From DASQEH01 sp963765725 (lineage in GTDB: Bacteria; Actinomycetota; Actinomycetes; Propionibacteriales; Nocardioidaceae), in the NCBI GenBank assembly GCA_963765725.1, contig CAVXXI010000001.1:496001-560000 (forward strand): a DNA stretch of 64,000 nucleotides, read 5' to 3'. Shown one piece after another: positions 56,991 through 64,000 of this stretch. Position 1 is the stretch's first letter. Every line of letters starts with the position of its first letter. Both the position numbers and the translations under genes were made by a program. The notes beneath the pieces were generated by a model. It did no database searches, was not told where the DNA came from, and worked only from the letters and a program-made list of their open reading frames with translations.

Positions 56991-57181
56991 CGGCGAAGCG
57001 CTGCCTGGATCTCCAGGACCGGTTTTCCTCTCCCGGTGACATGTCGTGTGCTGCTCATAGCAGTGTGTCCGCCTCGGCCGGTCGCTGTCACGGGGTGTCA
57101 TCCACAGGGCACGGATGTGGTCTGGCGGTGAGGGTTGTGCTGCGCCAGACTCCCGGTACCTCGTCCGGAGGAAGGCGGTGA

Positions 57182-58459
57182 ATGGTGCCCAGCGGTGTGG
57201 TCGACGGCTCAACGGTCGTTGAGCTTCTGGACGCCGAGGTGCGGGAAGAGGTCCGCCGCAGCGGGGTGGATCCGTTGGTCGACGCTGATGCGGTGCGTCG
57301 GTTCGCGCGGTCTGCGGTAGCCGGCCACGACCAGCGGAGCCTGTCGGGTGTGGTGCGCCCGGTCGACGATCCTGATGCGGTCGTCGAGGAGCTGGTGGCG
57401 CGGGTGGCGGGGTTCGGGCCGCTGCAGAGGTACCTCGACGACCCGTCCGTGGAAGAGGTGTGGATCAACGAGCCGCAACGGGTGTTCGTCGCCCGTGACG
57501 GTCGCCACGAGCTGACCACGACGATCTTGTCGACGGCGGAGGTGCGTGACCTGATCGAGCGGATGCTGAAGACGTCCGGGCGTCGCGTGGACGTGTCCAG
57601 TCCGTTCGTCGATGCGATGCTTCCATCGGGTCACCGCTTGCATGTCGTGCTGGACGGCATCACGCGCGGGTTCAGCGCCGTCAACGTGCGCAAATTCGTC
57701 GCCAAGGCGACGCGGCTGCCCGACCTGGTGACGCTGGGGTCTTTGCCCTCGCAACCCGCGTCGTTCTTACACGCTTGCGTCGTGTCCGGTCTCAACATCG
57801 TCGTCTCCGGGGGAACGCAGGCCGGGAAGACGACGGTGCTCAACACTCTGTGCTCCTCCGTGCCGGGACACGAACGCATCGTTTCGGTGGAAGAGGTGTA
57901 CGAGCTGCGGTTCGAGCACCCCGACTGGGTGGCGATGCAGACACGCCAGGCCGGGCTTGAGGGTACCGGTGAGATCAGGCTGCGCAACCTCGTCAAAGAG
58001 GCGCTGCGCATGCGGCCATCGCGGGTCGTCGTCGGTGAGGTTCGAGCCGAGGAGTGCCTCGACCTACTGCTCGCTCTCAACAGCGGCCTCCCCGGCATGG
58101 TCACCGTGCACGCGAACTCTGCCCGGGAAGCGTTGGTCAAGCTCTGCACCCTGCCTCTTCTTGCCGGAGAGAACATTTCGTCGCGCTTCGTGGTGCCGAC
58201 GGTGGCCTCGACTGTGGACATCGTGGTGCAGGTCGGCATCGACTCAGAGGGTAGGCGGCGGGTGCGGGAGATCGTCGGCGTACCGGGACGCGTCGAGGCC
58301 GACATCATCGAGACCGAGCCCATCTTCTCGTGGCAGTTCGGCGCGTTGCATCGGGCGCACGGCATGCCGCCTCGACTCGAGAGCTTCGCGAGCTCTGGCA
58401 TCGACGTACATCAGCTTCTGGCGGTCGACCAACAGCTGGCCGAGACGTCGGGAGGCTGA
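57182..58459 (+). CDS. cpaF: Tad/Flp pilus secretion ATPase CpaF (TadA)
   Basis: 425-residue type II/IV secretion ATPase. N-terminal domain with FGPLQRYLDDPSVEEVWINEP; Walker A SGGTQAGKTTVLNTL at about residue 209; Asp box and Walker B (RVVVGEVRAEECLDLLLALNSG); His box VTVHANSAREAL. ATG 57182 follows GGAGGAAGG. First gene of a tad operon (cpaF-tadB-tadC-pilin-tadE-tadE2-tadG-like). No ssd/CpaE gene precedes it, unlike many actinobacterial tad loci. Confidence 0.94.
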   Translation: MVPSGVVDGSTVVELLDAEVREEVRRSGVDPLVDADAVRRFARSAVAGHDQRSLSGVVRPVDDPDAVVEELVARVAGFGPLQRYLDDPSVEEVWINEPQRVFVARDGRHELTTTILSTAEVRDLIERMLKTSGRRVDVSSPFVDAMLPSGHRLHVVLDGITRGFSAVNVRKFVAKATRLPDLVTLGSLPSQPASFLHACVVSGLNIVVSGGTQAGKTTVLNTLCSSVPGHERIVSVEEVYELRFEHPDWVAMQTRQAGLEGTGEIRLRNLVKEALRMRPSRVVVGEVRAEECLDLLLALNSGLPGMVTVHANSAREALVKLCTLPLLAGENISSRFVVPTVASTVDIVVQVGIDSEGRRRVREIVGVPGRVEADIIETEPIFSWQFGALHRAHGMPPRLESFASSGIDVHQLLAVDQQLAETSGG

Positions 58460-58460
58460 T

Positions 58461-59321
58461 GTGGGTGCTGCTGTGGGGTTGACGTTCGGGGTTGGGCTGC
58501 TGCTGATCTGGCGCGTGTTCACCGCGCCGGCGACAGCTTGGCCACGGAGCAAGCGGGCGCCGGGCTCGCGGCTTCGTCGCCTGTTGCACGAAGCCGGCCT
58601 CAGCGGCGTGAGCCCCGTCGGCCTGCTGATGTTGGCGGCGGTATGCGGCCTCGTCGCCGGATCCGTCGTTCTGGCGATCTCTGAGACGCCGCCCGTTGCA
58701 GTGGCCTTCGCGCTGATCGCCGGGTACGGCCCCATCGCGGTGGTTAGAGGCAGGGCGCAGAGCCGCCGCAGGGAGCTTGCCGAGGTGTGGCCCGAGGCGG
58801 TCGACAACCTGGCTTCCGCGATCCGCGCCGGGCTCTCGCTGCCAGAAGGGCTCACGCAGCTCGGCGAACGGGGACCGGAGCCGCTCCGGCCGGCGTTCGC
58901 GGCCTTCGGTCGTGACTATCTCGCGACCGGTCGTTTCGGTGACTGCCTCGACCGGCTCAAGGATGACCTCGCCGATCCCGTTGGTGATCGAGTCGTGGAG
59001 GCGCTGCGCATCGCGCGCGAGGTCGGCGGCGGCGACCTCGGTCGGATGCTGCGCGCGCTGTCGCGGTTCCTTCGCGACGACGCCCGCACCCGATCAGAGC
59101 TCGAGTCCCGCCAAGCCTGGGTCGTCAACGGCGCAAGGCTCGCGGCCGGCTCCCCGTGGGCCGTCCTGCTCGCCTTGTCCATACAGCACGAGGTGATCGG
59201 ACGTTATCGGTCGGCGGCGGGTGTCGTCGTGCTCGCGGTCGGAGGCGCCGCGTGCGTGCTCGCGTATCGGCTGATGGTGCGACTCGGACGACTTCCACCG
59301 GAACGGCGCGTCCTCACGTGA
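58461..59321 (+). CDS. tadB: Tad pilus inner-membrane protein TadB
   Basis: 286 residues from GTG 58461 with a GGAGG ribosome-binding site. Type II secretion F-domain protein: DNLASAIRAGLSLPEGLTQLGERGPEPLRPAF, EALRIAREVGGGDLGRMLRALSRFLRDD, with N-terminal and C-terminal membrane helices (segments). Platform protein interacting with CpaF. Start follows the cpaF stop by one base. Confidence 0.9.
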   Translation: MGAAVGLTFGVGLLLIWRVFTAPATAWPRSKRAPGSRLRRLLHEAGLSGVSPVGLLMLAAVCGLVAGSVVLAISETPPVAVAFALIAGYGPIAVVRGRAQSRRRELAEVWPEAVDNLASAIRAGLSLPEGLTQLGERGPEPLRPAFAAFGRDYLATGRFGDCLDRLKDDLADPVGDRVVEALRIAREVGGGDLGRMLRALSRFLRDDARTRSELESRQAWVVNGARLAAGSPWAVLLALSIQHEVIGRYRSAAGVVVLAVGGAACVLAYRLMVRLGRLPPERRVLT

Positions 59322-60259
59322 TCCTCGCCGCGTGGGGAGGACTCTTGGGTGGCGCAACCGGTCTCGGGATCGCTCTTGCGGTGTCCAGCCTCCTCGCAGC
59401 TCGACGCCCGACTCTCGAGAGCCGAGTCGCCCCGTACATCCGCGACGTGCCCAATGCCGCCCTCCGATGGCGCCCGAGGAAGACCTCCGACCGGCCCTCG
59501 ACCGCACTGCGTGCGCTGGCGGTCCCTCTCCTGGAGTCAGGGGCACGGCGCCTGCAAAGCGTGCTCGGCGGACGCGAATCCGTTCGTCGCCGTCTTGAAC
59601 GTGCCGGATCGGCGATGACCGTCGAGGAGTTCCGGCTCTCGCAGCTGTACTGGGGTCTGTCGGCGTTCGGGGCGTCCGTCGTGGTCGGACTGCTCGCCTC
59701 GGCGCGTCAGCCCGACCGGGCACTGCCCTGGCTGATCCTGTCGTCCGGCGCGGCTGTTGCCGCGATCCTCGCCCGCGACAGCGCGCTCAGCCGACGCGTA
59801 CGACGGCGCGAGGAGCGGATGCTCGCCGAGTTCCCGGTCGTCGCGGACCTGCTAGCCCTCGCCGTCGCCGCCGGCGAAGGACCCGCAAGTGCCCTCGACC
59901 GGGTCGTCACGACCTGTCATGGCGAGCTGCCCGATGAGCTGGGGATCGTGCTCGCTCATTCGCGTACCGGGGTTCCGGTTGCGCGCGCCCTCGACGGCTT
60001 TGCGCAGCGCAACGGGTTGGCGGTCGTGTCCCGCTTCGCGGAGGGCTTCGCGGTGGCGATAGAGCGCGGGACCCCGCTCGTCGATGTCCTGGCCGCGCAG
60101 GCGGCTGACGTACGCGAGGCGACCAGACGGGCACTCATCGAGACCGGCGCGCGCAAGGAGATCGCCATGATGGTCCCGGTCGTCTTCTTGATCATGCCGG
60201 TCACCTTGCTGTTCGCATTCTTCCCTGGAGTCGTCGGACTCAACCTGTTGGCGCCCTGA
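59318..60259 (+). CDS. tadC: Tad pilus inner-membrane protein TadC
   Basis: 313 residues from GTG 59318 (GTGA overlap with tadB). Second F-domain platform protein: EEFRLSQLYWGLSAFGAS, LAEFPVVADLLALAVAAGEGPASALDRVV, GFAVAIERGTPLVDVLAAQAADVREATRRALIETGARKEIAMMVPVVFLIMPVTLLFAFFPGVV with the terminal helices (segments). Confidence 0.92.
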   Translation: MILAAWGGLLGGATGLGIALAVSSLLAARRPTLESRVAPYIRDVPNAALRWRPRKTSDRPSTALRALAVPLLESGARRLQSVLGGRESVRRRLERAGSAMTVEEFRLSQLYWGLSAFGASVVVGLLASARQPDRALPWLILSSGAAVAAILARDSALSRRVRRREERMLAEFPVVADLLALAVAAGEGPASALDRVVTTCHGELPDELGIVLAHSRTGVPVARALDGFAQRNGLAVVSRFAEGFAVAIERGTPLVDVLAAQAADVREATRRALIETGARKEIAMMVPVVFLIMPVTLLFAFFPGVVGLNLLAP

Positions 60260-60280
60260 GCAAACCCCCTAGGAGGACGG

Positions 60281-60454
60281 ATGAAGTTACGCGCGACACT
60301 CTTGCAGCGGCTGCAGGCTCGCGACGAGAGGGGCGATGTACCCGGTTGGGTGATGATCACGGTGATGACCATCGTGATCGCCTCGGCGATCCTCGTGATC
60401 TTCCAAGACCGCGTCACATCGTTCCTCAGCTCGACACTCAACCAGTACATGTAG
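60281..60454 (+). CDS. Small Flp-type pilin-like protein
   Basis: 57 residues, too short for usual gene lists. Starts ATG 60281 after AGGAGGA at 60271-60277 and ends immediately before the tadE GTG. A basic N-terminus (KLRATLLQRLQARDERGDVPGW) is followed by one hydrophobic helix (VMITVMTIVIASAILVIF), with a short tail DRVTSFLSSTLNQYM. Position between tadC and tadE and the GDVPGW pre-helix motif fit actinobacterial Flp pilins or pilin-like subunits. Presumed major pilin (inference). Confidence 0.8.
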   Translation: MKLRATLLQRLQARDERGDVPGWVMITVMTIVIASAILVIFQDRVTSFLSSTLNQYM

Positions 60455-60859
60455 GTGACGGCCAACGCGCTCGGCCCGCTCCAACCGTCCGAGCGGGGAT
60501 CTGCGCTGGCGGACTTCGCACTGGTGTCCGTCGTGCTCGTGCCACTGTTCTTCGGAGTCCTCCAGATCGCGCTGATTTGGCATGTGAAGACCACCCTCAC
60601 CTCGGCCGCGTCCGAGGGCGCGCGGTACGGCGCGACGTACAACCGGTCTGCGGCCGACGGAGCACGGCATACCAGCGGCGTCATCGACGACGTCTTTGGC
60701 ACGGCATTCTCGGACCGGGTGTCCGCGCAGGACATGGCAGTCGACGGTCAGCCGGCCGTCGAGGTGGACGTACGGGCACAGGTCCCCGTCTTGGCGTTCT
60801 GGGGACCGACGGTCACCGTCCACGTGAGCGGGCACGCCATCAAGGAGCTGCTGCCGTGA
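60455..60859 (+). CDS. tadE: TadE-like pilus assembly protein
   Basis: 134 residues, GTG 60455 abutting the pilin stop. The TadE motif near the N-terminus is ERGSALADFALVSVVLVPLFFGVLQIALIWHVKTTLTSAASEGARYGA (segments): cleavage-site-like GSALADF then one hydrophobic helix. Periplasm-facing C-terminal domain. Minor pseudopilin role in the Tad system. Confidence 0.9.
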   Translation: MTANALGPLQPSERGSALADFALVSVVLVPLFFGVLQIALIWHVKTTLTSAASEGARYGATYNRSAADGARHTSGVIDDVFGTAFSDRVSAQDMAVDGQPAVEVDVRAQVPVLAFWGPTVTVHVSGHAIKELLP

Positions 60860-61317
60860 GCCGGCTGCGCAGGCGGACCCCGCGAAGCAGCGAGGCCGGC
60901 TCGGCGCTCGTCGAGCTGACCTGGCTCGGGCTGCTCATGCTCATCCCGCTCGTGTACGTCGTCATCACGATCGTCACGGTTCAACGTTCGGCTTACGGTG
61001 CGACCGAGGCGGCGCGCGCCGCCGGTCGGGCGTTCGTCCTCGCACCGGACGTGGCCACCGCCTCGCACCGTGCGTACGACGCCGCGAAGGTCGCCATGGC
61101 CGACCAGGGCGTGGCGCTGCGCGGCGACGAGATGGTGGTGCGCTGCTTGCCGACACCCCAGTCCTGTCTGCAGCCCGGTTCGACGGTGAGTGTCGAGATC
61201 CACCTCGACGTGCGACTGCCGTTCGTCCCGACGGTTTTCGGGCACTCAGCAGCGAGCTTCGCCGTGCGCGCGACGCACGCCGAGCCCTATGGGACCTTCC
61301 GTGAGGCGGCCCCGTGA
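60856..61317 (+). CDS. TadE/TadF-like pseudopilin
   Basis: 153 residues from GTG 60856 (overlap with tadE). N-terminal SSEAGSALVELTWLGLLMLIPLVYVVITIVTVQRSAYGATEAARAAGRAFVLAPD (segments) gives the pseudopilin helix. Contains a cysteine pair (RCLPTPQSC) that may form a disulfide outside the membrane. Second TadE-family protein of the operon. Confidence 0.85.
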   Translation: MSRLRRRTPRSSEAGSALVELTWLGLLMLIPLVYVVITIVTVQRSAYGATEAARAAGRAFVLAPDVATASHRAYDAAKVAMADQGVALRGDEMVVRCLPTPQSCLQPGSTVSVEIHLDVRLPFVPTVFGHSAASFAVRATHAEPYGTFREAAP

Positions 61318-61766
61318 CGCGGTGGCGTACACACCACTCGCGTTCCCGCGGCGATGACGGCCAGATCACCGCGATGCTGGTCCTGCTCAGCATCTGCCTC
61401 CTGCTGGCGATCATCGCCGTCACGGACATCTCGGGGAGCTACCTGCGACGGCAGGCAGTGTCGTCGCTGGCCGACGGCGCAGCGTTGTCGGCCTCGGACT
61501 CCGCGGTGGCCTCCGGCATCTACCGCGGTTCGGACGTGGGTTTCGTCGACCTCGATCCTGCGGCGGCGTCAGCTGCCGTCCAGGAGTACCTGCGCCGGTG
61601 CGGCGCATTCACGCGGTACCCAGGCCTCGACGCACGGGTCGTCGTCGACGGCCATGTCGTCACGGTGTACCTGACTACGCCGTACCGGCTTCCGGTCGCG
61701 ATGCCGGGCGTGTCGGCCACGGCCGCCATCCACGGCAGCGCCGCAGTCGAGGTTCCGATCTACTGA
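61314..61766 (+). CDS. TadG-like pilus assembly protein (short)
   Basis: 150 residues from GTG 61314 overlapping the previous stop. GDDGQITAMLVLLSICLLLAIIAVTDISGSYLRRQAVSSLADGAALSASDSAV (segments) is the TadG/Rv3654c-like N-terminus (Flp pilus-assembly TadG-like). No vWA domain follows, so it is the short actinobacterial form. Last gene of the tad operon; downstream lies repeat array B2. Confidence 0.88.
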   Translation: MTRWRTHHSRSRGDDGQITAMLVLLSICLLLAIIAVTDISGSYLRRQAVSSLADGAALSASDSAVASGIYRGSDVGFVDLDPAAASAAVQEYLRRCGAFTRYPGLDARVVVDGHVVTVYLTTPYRLPVAMPGVSATAAIHGSAAVEVPIY

Positions 61767-61947
61767 CGACGACCCGGATGCCTCGGAGCACCGTTCCGGG
61801 AAGCGGCCGAACAACCGAAGGCGCCGACCGGGCCGTGCTCGAGACTCAACTGGCCGGGGCGCTCGGCTGCAGGGGTGTGTCACCTCGGGCGACGCGCCCT
61901 TGGGAGGAAGTCGACAAGCAAGGTGAGTGCCCGGCCCCCTAGCGTTG

Positions 61948-62115
61948 TGCCCGCTCGACGCAGCATTTGTGCCCGCTCGACGCAGCATTTGCGCCCGCTC
62001 GGCCGAGCATTCGCGCCCGCTCGGCCGAGCATTTGTGCCCGCTCGAGCCAGCATTTGTGCCCGCTCGGCCGACATTTCCGCCCGGTTGGCGCGACAGGTC
62101 TACCCACTCGACGTA
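61948..62115. repeat. 22-bp tandem repeat array B2
   Basis: Seven copies at an exact 22-base period, starting at 61948, 61970, 61992, 62014, 62036, 62058 and 62080, with a diverged partial eighth to about 62115. Unit: TGCCCGCTCGACGCAGCATT plus TG. Its reverse complement shares ATG, CGAGCGGGC and CA spacing with the unit of array B1 at 55680-55812. Occupies the gap between the tad operon and paaA. The rest of the gap (61767-61947) has no gene. Confidence 0.92.
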
Positions 62116-62119
62116 GAGG

Positions 62120-62183
62120 GGGAGTGTTACAGTCGCGGGGCAGATCGGTGACGGGAGTGTAATACCTCCGCTAGGATGGGGCC
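62120..62183 (+). promoter_or_regulatory. paaA upstream region with direct repeat
   Basis: GGGAGTGTTAC at about 62120-62130 and GGGAGTGTAATAC at 62153-62165 are similar direct repeats 33 bases apart, just before paaA. A TAGGAT at 62173-62178 could be a -10 element for a nearly leaderless transcript (only 5 bases before the ATG) and no ribosome-binding site is evident. Candidate regulator sites; no regulator gene is in the window. Confidence 0.4.
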
Positions 62184-63176
62184 ATGTACGGAAACGACGT
62201 GGCCGAGCCCAATGACGCCAAGCCGACGGCCGACGCGGAGAGCGCATCCAGCCCTGAGTTCCAGGCGATCATCGACGGCGAGGGGCGGGTGGAGCCCCGC
62301 GACGCGATGCCCGACGCCTATCGCAAGAGCCTGATCCGCCAGATCGCGCAGCACGCGCATTCGGAGATCATCGGCATGCAACCAGAGGGCAACTGGATCA
62401 GCCGCGCCCCCAGCCTGCGCCGCAAGGCGATCCTGATGGCGAAGGTCCAAGATGAGGCCGGACACGGCCTGTACCTGTACGCGGCCGCGGAGACCCTCGG
62501 TGCCGACCGTGCCGACCTGCTCGACCTGCTGCACTCGGGGCGGCAGAAGTACTCCTCGATCTTCAACTACCCGACGCTCACCTGGGCCGACATGGGCGCC
62601 ATCGGCTGGCTCGTCGACGGCGCCGCGATCGTCAACCAGGTGCCGCTGTGCCGCTGCTCCTACGGCCCGTACGCCCGCGCGATGGTCCGCGTCTGCAAGG
62701 AGGAGTCCTTCCACCAGCGGCAGGGCTTCGAGATCCTCAACACGCTGTCGCAGGGCACGCCGGCCCAGCACGCCATGGCCCAAGACGCCGTCGACCGCTG
62801 GTGGTGGCCCAGCCTGATGATGTTCGGCCCTCCCGACGACGCTTCCCCGAACTCGGCGCAGTCGATGGCGTGGGGCATCAAGCGGTTCAGCAACGACCAG
62901 CTGCGGCAGCGCTTCGTCGACATGACGGTTCCGCAGTCGCAGGCGCTCGGCCTGACCCTGCCCGACCCCGACCTGCGCTGGAACGCGGAGCGCGGCTCCT
63001 ACGACATCGGAGAGATCGACTTCAGCGAGCTCTTCGAGGTGATCAAGGGCAACGGTCCCTGCAACTCCGCGCGCATGAACCACCGGCGCACGGCCCACGA
63101 GGAGGGCGCCTGGGTCCGCGAGGCAGCGGCGGCCTACGCCGCGAAGCACCGCGCGCCTCAGGCGAGCGCAGCATGA
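62184..63176 (+). CDS. paaA: 1,2-phenylacetyl-CoA epoxidase subunit PaaA
   Basis: Catalytic di-iron subunit of the multicomponent PaaABCDE oxygenase that converts phenylacetyl-CoA to its ring 1,2-epoxide. It has 330 residues, close to the family length. The metal ligands are visible in QDEAGHGLYLY (ExxH) and the later KEESFHQRQGFEIL (ExxH), with QIAQHAHSEIIGMQPEG at the start of the helical bundle. ATG 62184 supported by the N-terminal MYGNDVAE. Overlaps paaB by ATGA. Confidence 0.96.
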   Translation: MYGNDVAEPNDAKPTADAESASSPEFQAIIDGEGRVEPRDAMPDAYRKSLIRQIAQHAHSEIIGMQPEGNWISRAPSLRRKAILMAKVQDEAGHGLYLYAAAETLGADRADLLDLLHSGRQKYSSIFNYPTLTWADMGAIGWLVDGAAIVNQVPLCRCSYGPYARAMVRVCKEESFHQRQGFEILNTLSQGTPAQHAMAQDAVDRWWWPSLMMFGPPDDASPNSAQSMAWGIKRFSNDQLRQRFVDMTVPQSQALGLTLPDPDLRWNAERGSYDIGEIDFSELFEVIKGNGPCNSARMNHRRTAHEEGAWVREAAAAYAAKHRAPQASAA

Positions 63177-63463
63177 CCGACCGCGACGAGTGGCCGCTCT
63201 GGGAGGTCTTCGTCCGGGCCAAGCGCGGTCTCAGCCACGTCCACGTCGGCAGCCTGCACGCCCCGGACGCGCCGATGGCCGTCCGCAACGCTCGCGACAT
63301 CTTCACCCGTCGCCAGGAGGGTGTGTCGATCTGGGTCGTGCCGTCGGAGGTCGTCGTCGCCAGCAGCCCCGACGAGAAGGACGCCTTCTTCGACCCTGCG
63401 GGGGACAAGATCTACCGGCACCCCACCTTCTACACCGTGCCCGAAGGCGTCGAGCACCTGTGA
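63173..63463 (+). CDS. paaB: 1,2-phenylacetyl-CoA epoxidase subunit PaaB
   Basis: 96 residues, structural subunit. WPLWEVFVRAKRGLSHVHVGSLHAPDAPMAVRNARDIFTRRQEGVSIWVVPSEVV (segments) is highly characteristic. ATG 63173 overlaps the paaA stop and its own stop overlaps the paaC start (GTGA). Confidence 0.96.
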   Translation: MTDRDEWPLWEVFVRAKRGLSHVHVGSLHAPDAPMAVRNARDIFTRRQEGVSIWVVPSEVVVASSPDEKDAFFDPAGDKIYRHPTFYTVPEGVEHL

Positions 63464-64000
63464 CCACCGACCTCCCCGCAGTCGGTGCGGTCGCCCCAGC
63501 CGAGAGCGCAGCGGTGTTCGCCTACACGTTGCGGCTCGCGGACGACGCGCTGGTATACGCCCAGCGGATGGGGGAGTGGATCGCGAAGGCGCCGCAGCTC
63601 GAGGAGGACGTCGCCCTCGCCAACATCGCTCTCGATCTGCTCGGCCAGGCACGCTCACTGCTCACCTACGCCGGCGAAGTCGAGGGCGCCGACCGCGGCG
63701 AGGACGAGCTCGCGTACTTCCGCGACGAGCGCGACTTCGTGAACGCCCAGATCTTCGAGCTCCCCATCGGCGACTTCGGCTTCACCGTCGCCCGGATGCT
63801 GGTGACGTCGTCGTACCAGTACGCGCTCTACACGCTGCTCCAGGACTCCACCGACCCGGTCCTCGCGGCGATCGCGGCGAAGGCCGTCAAGGAGGTCGAC
63901 TACCACCGCGACCATGCCACGCAGTGGACGCTGCGCCTCGGTGACGGGACGCCCGAGTCCGCTCGCCGGATCTCTGGCGGGCTCGTCGAGGTCTGGCCGT
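63460..64000 (+). CDS. paaC: 1,2-phenylacetyl-CoA epoxidase subunit PaaC, 3' truncated by window
   Basis: Non-catalytic di-iron-fold partner of PaaA. About 180 residues visible from GTG 63460, beginning VTTDLPAVGAVAPAE. LRLADDALVYAQRMGEWIAKAPQLEEDVALANIALDLLGQARSLLTYAGEVEG and the DELAYFRDERDF motif (segments) are diagnostic; VKEVDYHRDHATQWTLRLGDGTPES follows. The frame remains open at the right edge, so paaD and paaE presumably lie beyond. Confidence 0.95.
   Translation, partial: MTTDLPAVGAVAPAESAAVFAYTLRLADDALVYAQRMGEWIAKAPQLEEDVALANIALDLLGQARSLLTYAGEVEGADRGEDELAYFRDERDFVNAQIFELPIGDFGFTVARMLVTSSYQYALYTLLQDSTDPVLAAIAAKAVKEVDYHRDHATQWTLRLGDGTPESARRISGGLVEVWP

Overview
This is a GC-rich chromosomal segment from an actinobacterium. 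The evidence is strong G/C third-position bias, many GTG starts, GTGA/ATGA stop-start overlaps, the actinobacterial order ribF-rpsO-pnp-M16 peptidase-dapB, and an actinobacterial tad pilus locus. A member of the Propionibacteriales (Nocardioidaceae-like) would fit, but the genus cannot be fixed from sequence alone. I saw no rRNA, tRNA, insertion sequence, phage gene or CRISPR array.

Layout. 1-5.05 kb: housekeeping genes ribF (5' truncated by the window edge), rpsO, pnp and an M16 zinc protease. 5.05-8.4 kb: a 22-bp repeat array, then a lutABC L-lactate oxidation operon on the minus strand, inserted between the M16 gene and dapB (8.44-9.18 kb). 9.25-13.3 kb: AzlC/AzlD exporter, a GNAT acetyltransferase, a small conserved protein, a DUF2127 membrane protein and a monooxygenase-like protein, with two more 22-bp arrays. 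13.5-20.7 kb: redox genes (gluconate-dehydrogenase-subunit-3-like protein, GMC oxidoreductase, D-lactate-dehydrogenase-like flavoprotein/Fe-S fusion, D-amino-acid PLP enzyme, SDR). 20.85-30.7 kb: a carbohydrate island with two GH4 glycosidases, a NagB-like protein, a PfkB kinase, a DeoR regulator and a complete sugar ABC transporter. 30.7-36.3 kb: LLM flavin oxidoreductase and secreted or hydrolytic enzymes, including an RCC1-repeat protein. 36.3-38.7 kb: ROK kinase and sugar porter. 38.8-42.3 kb: a MoxR/Mg-chelatase-type AAA ATPase with its vWA partner. 42.3-50.8 kb: orphan sensor kinase, small hypothetical genes, VOC proteins, NDH-2 and an ArsR regulator. 50.9-55.6 kb: DDN-type reductase and an ABC exporter with a two-component system. 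55.8-61.8 kb: SMP-30 lactonase, a SHOCT protein and the tad pilus operon. 62.2 kb-end: paaABC of the phenylacetyl-CoA epoxidase.

Two features stand out. First, five tandem arrays of about 22-bp units in two sequence families sit in intergenic spaces. The TGACYCCTCGGCGGGAA family (5.06-5.46, 10.36-10.46 and 11.96-12.09 kb) runs into the 3' ends of lutC, a GNAT gene and a DUF2127 gene and supplies their stop codons. The CGAGYGGGC-RCA-ATG family lies at 55.68-55.81 and 61.95-62.12 kb. Second, six otherwise intact genes carry seven single-base frameshifts, several in C/G runs. This looks more like consensus indel errors than gene decay, but only read data can decide.
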